Origin: Kiritimatiellia bacterium
Lineage (GTDB): Bacteria; Verrucomicrobiota; Kiritimatiellia; RFP12; UBA1067
Length of the DNA stretch: 8,731 nt
Direction: 5' to 3'
NCBI GenBank assembly: GCA_016302985.1
Contig: JAEDMN010000138.1
Coordinates: 1 to 8,731, forward strand
Each line of letters begins with the position of its first letter. The first letter of the stretch is position 1. A model generated the notes under the pieces. The model was not told the DNA's origin. It was given only the letters and a program-made list of their open reading frames with translations, and ran no database searches. The position numbers and the translations under genes were made by a program. This document shows positions 6,343-8,731 of this stretch, in pieces.

Positions 6343-7320
6343 ATGGGAATCCTGATTCTCCTCACCACCGCCATCATCTGGGGTGGTGCCTTTCTTTTCC
6401 AGAAGATGGGCGGCGACCATGTCGGCCCGTTCGCCTTCACCGTCTACCGCAACGTGCTCGCCGGCTTCTTCCTGCTCGGCGTGATGGCCGTGCGGCGGCG
6501 CGCCGGGACGGCGCGCCCTACCATGGGGCGGGATTCGCGGCGCGCCGGGACGGCGCGCCCTACCATGGGGCGGGATTCGCGGCGCGCCGGGACGGCGTTC
6601 ATCGGGAGGCCTGAACTGATTGCCGGCGCGTGCTGCGGGTTCGCGCTCTGGGTGCCGTCCATGCTGCAGCAGATCGGCATCGCGGATTGTTCGCCGGGCA
6701 CGTGCGCGTTCCTCACGGCGAACTACGCGCTCATCATCCCCGTCCTCGCGCTTGCGCTCGGGAAACGGCCCCGGTGGTACGTGTGGCCGGGCGTCGCCGC
6801 CGCGCTGACGGGCACGTTCCTCATCTGCCTGATGGGCGCGGGGGAGTTCGCGCTCGGGCGCGGCGAGGCGCTGACCCTGCTGTGCGCGTTCTTCTACGCG
6901 GTGCAGTTGCTCGTCGTGGACCATTTCGTCGCGCGCGTCGACGTGCTCGGCCTCAGCTGTGTCCAGTTCTTCACGGGGGCGATCCTGGGGCTGCCGTTCC
7001 TGCTGCTGCCGTCCGAATCCGCGCACCTGAACCTGGCGGACCTCCGCGCGGCGGCGGTCGCCATCGCGTTCTGCGGCGTCTTCTCCTCTGGTGTCGCCTA
7101 CACGCTGCAGAACGTGGGGCAGAAGATGGTCTCGGCCGCCATCGCGGGCATCGTGCTCTCGCTCGAGTCCGTCTTCGGCGTCTTCTTCGGCTGGCTCGCC
7201 GGCTTCTGCGGCTGGATTCCCGTGTGCGAGGTCATGACGCCCCGCCGCCTCTGCGGCTACGCGCTTGTCTTCGCCGCGATCGTCTTCACGCAGGTCCTCG
7301 ACGCCCGCCGGACGAAATGA
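6343..7320 (+). CDS. EamA/DMT-superfamily membrane transporter with a repeat insertion
   Basis: This 325-residue integral membrane protein is about ten helices arranged as two EamA repeats. Hydrophobic segments start at residue 3 (AIIWGGAFLFQK, typical EamA helix 1) and continue to the last helix near 305-318, ending in a basic tail (DARRTK). Such proteins export or import amino acids, nucleotides or other small metabolites; the substrate is unknown. The helix 2-helix 3 loop, predicted cytoplasmic, contains two copies of RRAGTARPTMGRDS (52-65, 66-79) and a partial third (80-85). Removing these 34 residues gives about 291, the usual family size. The gene begins 13 bases after the glgA stop with only a weak ribosome binding site (CTGAAAG), so it is probably co-transcribed and perhaps translationally linked. 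Function beyond superfamily is not resolvable. Confidence 0.85.
   Translation: MGILILLTTAIIWGGAFLFQKMGGDHVGPFAFTVYRNVLAGFFLLGVMAVRRRAGTARPTMGRDSRRAGTARPTMGRDSRRAGTAFIGRPELIAGACCGFALWVPSMLQQIGIADCSPGTCAFLTANYALIIPVLALALGKRPRWYVWPGVAAALTGTFLICLMGAGEFALGRGEALTLLCAFFYAVQLLVVDHFVARVDVLGLSCVQFFTGAILGLPFLLLPSESAHLNLADLRAAAVAIAFCGVFSSGVAYTLQNVGQKMVSAAIAGIVLSLESVFGVFFGWLAGFCGWIPVCEVMTPRRLCGYALVFAAIVFTQVLDARRTK
6496..6597. repeat. 42-bp tandem palindromic repeat (2.4 copies) inside the transporter gene
   Basis: Two identical 42-base units (6496-6537 and 6538-6579) are followed by an 18-base partial copy (6580-6597). Each full unit contains the 8-bp palindrome GGCGCGCC twice, separated by GGGAC, so it can fold into an 8-bp GC-only stem with a 5-base loop (6497-6517 and 6539-6559). 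A fifth GGCGCGCC is at 6581-6588. The unit length is a multiple of three and reads RRAGTARPTMGRDS, so the host frame is kept. The structure resembles dispersed palindromic elements of the REP type, or in-frame palindromic elements such as those in Rickettsia genes. Zero mismatches between copies point to recent duplication. Confidence 0.93.
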
Positions 7321-7388
7321 TCCGGCCGTCCTTCGCGTGATTTTCCGATGGCAGCGGCATGAGGAGGTCCCCTGTGGGTAGCGGGTGA

Positions 7389-7417
7389 TTGACCCCTTGG
7401 AAAATATATAGTATACT
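7389..7417 (+). promoter_or_regulatory. sigma-70-type promoter of the perR operon
   Basis: TTGACC (7389-7394) and TATACT (7412-7417) are separated by exactly 17 bases, each with one mismatch to consensus. The region from 7401 to 7440 is strikingly AT-rich against GC-rich genes. Predicted transcription would start near 7424, giving a leader of roughly 24 bases. The rest of the 127-base gap (7321-7388) shows no clear terminator for the transporter gene. Confidence 0.6.
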
Positions 7418-7426
7418 TAAATAAGT
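7415..7426. promoter_or_regulatory. possible operator overlapping the perR promoter
   Basis: ACTTA-AA-TAAGT is a perfect 5-bp inverted repeat overlapping the end of the -10 box and the predicted start of transcription. PerR proteins commonly repress their own operon by binding AT-rich palindromes here. It is not a clear match to the Bacillus PerR box (TTATAATnATTATAA), so the assignment rests on position, AT content and symmetry only. Confidence 0.3.
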
Positions 7427-7447
7427 TCTAGCTACAATTAGAGTGTG

Positions 7448-7876
7448 ATGAGAGAAGCCGTAGATTTGACCATGGAGGAGTTCCCCGCCTTCTGCCACGA
7501 AAAGGGGATGAAGTGCACGGCGCAGCGGATGGCCATGTTCTCGGCCCTCCGCGAGCGGCGGCTGCACCCCTCGGTGGACGAAATCTGGGGGCTCGTGAAG
7601 CGGACGCTGCCGACGGTGACGCGCGATTCGGTCTATCGGATTCTGAACGAATTCTCCGAGCATGGACTTCTGGCGCGCCTCGACGCATTGTCCGCGGCGC
7701 GGTACGACACGTGCACGGAACCGCACGCGCACTTCGTGTGCGAGCTCTGCGAGAGCGTGACGGACTATCCGCTTCCGACGGGATACGTCCTGCCGGATGG
7801 CATCCGGGGCGAGCCGCACCACTGGGAGCTCCGCGTGAGTGGAATCTGCGAAAACTGCCAGTCAGAGAGAAAATAG
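7448..7876 (+). CDS. perR: Fur-family peroxide-sensing repressor, PerR-like
   Basis: This is a 142-residue DNA-binding repressor. The N-terminal winged helix includes TAQRMAMFSAL and TRDSVYRILNEFSEHGLL (recognition helix about 58-75), and the C-terminal half is the metal-binding dimerisation domain. With numbering from this ATG, H40, D87, H93, H95 and D106 fall at the positions of the five Bacillus PerR regulatory-metal ligands (H37, D85, H91, H93, D104). CELC (C98, C101) and CENC (C134, C137) form the structural zinc site. D106, where Fur sensors usually have Glu, is the residue associated with peroxide-sensitive iron binding in PerR. A GTG at 7445 is immediately upstream and would add one residue; ATG was preferred because neither has a Shine-Dalgarno. 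Its stop is 11 bases before the flavin reductase-rubredoxin-rubrerythrin frame, a classic PerR target, so it probably controls its own operon. Zur or Fur function is less likely. Confidence 0.85.
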   Translation: MREAVDLTMEEFPAFCHEKGMKCTAQRMAMFSALRERRLHPSVDEIWGLVKRTLPTVTRDSVYRILNEFSEHGLLARLDALSAARYDTCTEPHAHFVCELCESVTDYPLPTGYVLPDGIRGEPHHWELRVSGICENCQSERK

Positions 7877-7887
7877 GAGAGGACAAT

Positions 7888-8731
7888 ATGGATACGAAGG
7901 CCATGTTCAAGATCGGCTACGGTCTCTACGTGCTGACGGCGCGCGAGGACGGGAAGGACAACGGCTGCATCGTGAACACGTTCCAGCAGGTCACGGGCGA
8001 GCCGCTGCGCGTGAGCGTCTGCGTGAACAAGGCGAATCACACGTGCGGCATGATCGCGCGCACGGGCGTCTTCAACGTCTCCGTGATCGCGGAGTCCGCG
8101 ACGTTCGACCTTTTCAAGCGGTTCGGCTTCCAGAGCGGCGCGACCGTGGACAAGTTCGCGGACTTCCCATGCCCGCGCAGCCCGAACGGCGTCCTGGCGG
8201 TCGACCGGAGCGTGAACGCCGTCGTGAGCGGAAAGGTCTTCCAGACCGTGGACCTGGGGACGCACCTCATGTTCCTCGCCGACGTGACCGACGCGGTCGT
8301 CCGCTCGACCGAGGAGACGGCGACATACGCCTACTACCAGCGCGCGATCAAGCCGCGTCCGCAACCCCAGGTCAAGCGCGGCTGGCGCTGCCTGATCTGC
8401 GGCTACTTCTACGAGGGCGAGGAGCTGCCGGCGGACTTCGTCTGTCCGCTCTGCAAGCACCCGGCAAGCGATTTCGAGCGGGTCGGTGACCCCGCAGGAG
8501 CTACAACAACAAAGAAGGACAATGCAATGGAACTCAAGGGATCCAAGACTGAGCAGAACCTGATGGCCGCCTTCGCGGGCGAGTCGCAGGCTCGCAACAA
8601 GTACGACTACTTCGCCTCCAAGGCGAAGAAGGAGGGCTACGAGCAGATCGCGGCCATCTTCCAGGAGACGGCGCTCAACGAGAAGGAGCACGCCAAGATG
8701 TGGTTCAAGCTCTTCGAGGGCATCAAGTCCA
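7888..8731 (+). CDS. flavin reductase-rubredoxin-rubrerythrin fusion (3' end beyond the window)
   Basis: One frame runs without a stop from ATG 7888 to the window edge (281 complete codons). AGGAGAGGAC overlapping the perR stop is a strong ribosome binding site. Residues 1-150 are an FMN-binding split-barrel flavin reductase as in high-molecular-weight rubredoxin (Hrb): FKIGYGLYVLTA, DNGCIVNTFQQVT and TGVFNVSVI. Residues 164-198 are a short rubredoxin with C168-x2-C171 and C186-x2-C189, and only 14 residues between the pairs, as in rubrerythrin-type rubredoxins. After a polar linker (GDPAGATTTKKDNA, 200-213), M214 begins a textbook rubrerythrin four-helix domain: MELKGSKTEQNL, FAGESQARNKY with E232, and NEKEHAKMWF with E265 and H268. 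The E232-E265-H268 spacing equals E20-E53-H56 of Desulfovibrio rubrerythrin. Electrons from NAD(P)H would pass through flavin and the Fe(Cys)4 site to the di-iron peroxidase, reducing H2O2 in the cytoplasm. Separate production of rubrerythrin from 8527 is possible. Confidence 0.88.
   Translation, partial: MDTKAMFKIGYGLYVLTAREDGKDNGCIVNTFQQVTGEPLRVSVCVNKANHTCGMIARTGVFNVSVIAESATFDLFKRFGFQSGATVDKFADFPCPRSPNGVLAVDRSVNAVVSGKVFQTVDLGTHLMFLADVTDAVVRSTEETATYAYYQRAIKPRPQPQVKRGWRCLICGYFYEGEELPADFVCPLCKHPASDFERVGDPAGATTTKKDNAMELKGSKTEQNLMAAFAGESQARNKYDYFASKAKKEGYEQIAAIFQETALNEKEHAKMWFKLFEGIKS
8512..8529 (+). promoter_or_regulatory. internal ribosome binding site and in-frame start for rubrerythrin
   Basis: AAGAAGGA (8512-8519) lies 7 bases before ATG 8527, an ideal spacing. 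ATG 8527 is exactly where free-standing rubrerythrins begin (MELKGSKTEQNL). The surrounding A-rich stretch 8500-8527 looks like a former intergenic spacer now read through in frame. This supports a second, shorter product starting here within the fusion gene. Another ATG at 8522 is out of frame and too close to the Shine-Dalgarno. Confidence 0.6.

Noticed and set aside
6495..6597. CRISPR array
   Set aside because: The units abut with no unique spacers and lie within a coding frame, so this is a tandem repeat.
7306..7326. GCCGG/CCGGC inverted repeat at the end of the transporter gene as a terminator
   Set aside because: The stem is only 5 bp with a 10-base loop across the stop codon and no T-tract follows.
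7433..7438. TACAAT as a -10 box giving a leaderless perR mRNA
   Set aside because: No -35 at 16-18 bp and no extended TG. TTGACC-17-TATACT upstream is a much better promoter, although a secondary start here cannot be excluded.
7839..8489. A + strand open frame of 216 codons beginning inside perR
   Set aside because: It is out of frame with the flavin reductase-rubredoxin-rubrerythrin reading, which has the correct cofactor motifs and a strong ribosome binding site at 7888.

Overview
All eight recognisable genes in this window lie on the + strand. The DNA is GC-rich with strong G/C third-position bias, which explains the long meaningless open frames on both strands. The gene families are a secreted GH78-like glycosidase, a Tat-exported GH109-like enzyme, a GT5 glycogen synthase, and a PerR/rubredoxin/rubrerythrin peroxide-defence module. 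Together with the GC-rich palindromic repeat they suggest an anaerobic, glycan-degrading bacterium, perhaps a gut member of Verrucomicrobiota/Kiritimatiellota. That placement is an inference from gene style; no marker gene is present.

Layout. (1) Bases 1-3384 hold two exported glycan-active proteins: an alpha-L-rhamnosidase-like (GH78-type) enzyme with a Sec signal peptide, then a Gfo/Idh/MocA-fold protein of GH109 type with a twin-arginine lipoprotein-like leader. They are separated by a 148-base, less GC-rich leader containing a hairpin. (2) Bases 3385-3481 hold a strong terminator hairpin whose right arm runs straight into an extended -10 promoter. (3) Bases 3482-7320 are a probable operon: class I/II aminotransferase, glycogen/starch synthase (GT5), and an EamA/DMT-family permease. 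The permease gene carries an in-frame 42-bp tandem palindromic repeat in the TM2-TM3 loop. (4) Bases 7321-7447 are an AT-rich promoter region. (5) From 7448 to the window edge lies a peroxide-stress operon: a Fur-family regulator with every PerR metal ligand in register, then one uninterrupted reading frame encoding flavin reductase, short rubredoxin and the start of rubrerythrin.

The most notable item is that last frame, 7888 to the end. There is no stop codon between the flavin-reductase/rubredoxin part and a canonical rubrerythrin N-terminus. A well-placed Shine-Dalgarno and ATG nevertheless sit at the junction, so the locus may make both a three-module fusion and a free rubrerythrin. This would put the electron entry (flavin reductase), carrier (rubredoxin) and terminal peroxidase (di-iron rubrerythrin) on one chain under PerR control. 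Second most notable is the palindromic repeat expanded inside the transporter gene without breaking its frame. Third is the recurrence of TTTGTTATA(A/C)T directly before start codons, implying very short or absent 5' leaders.
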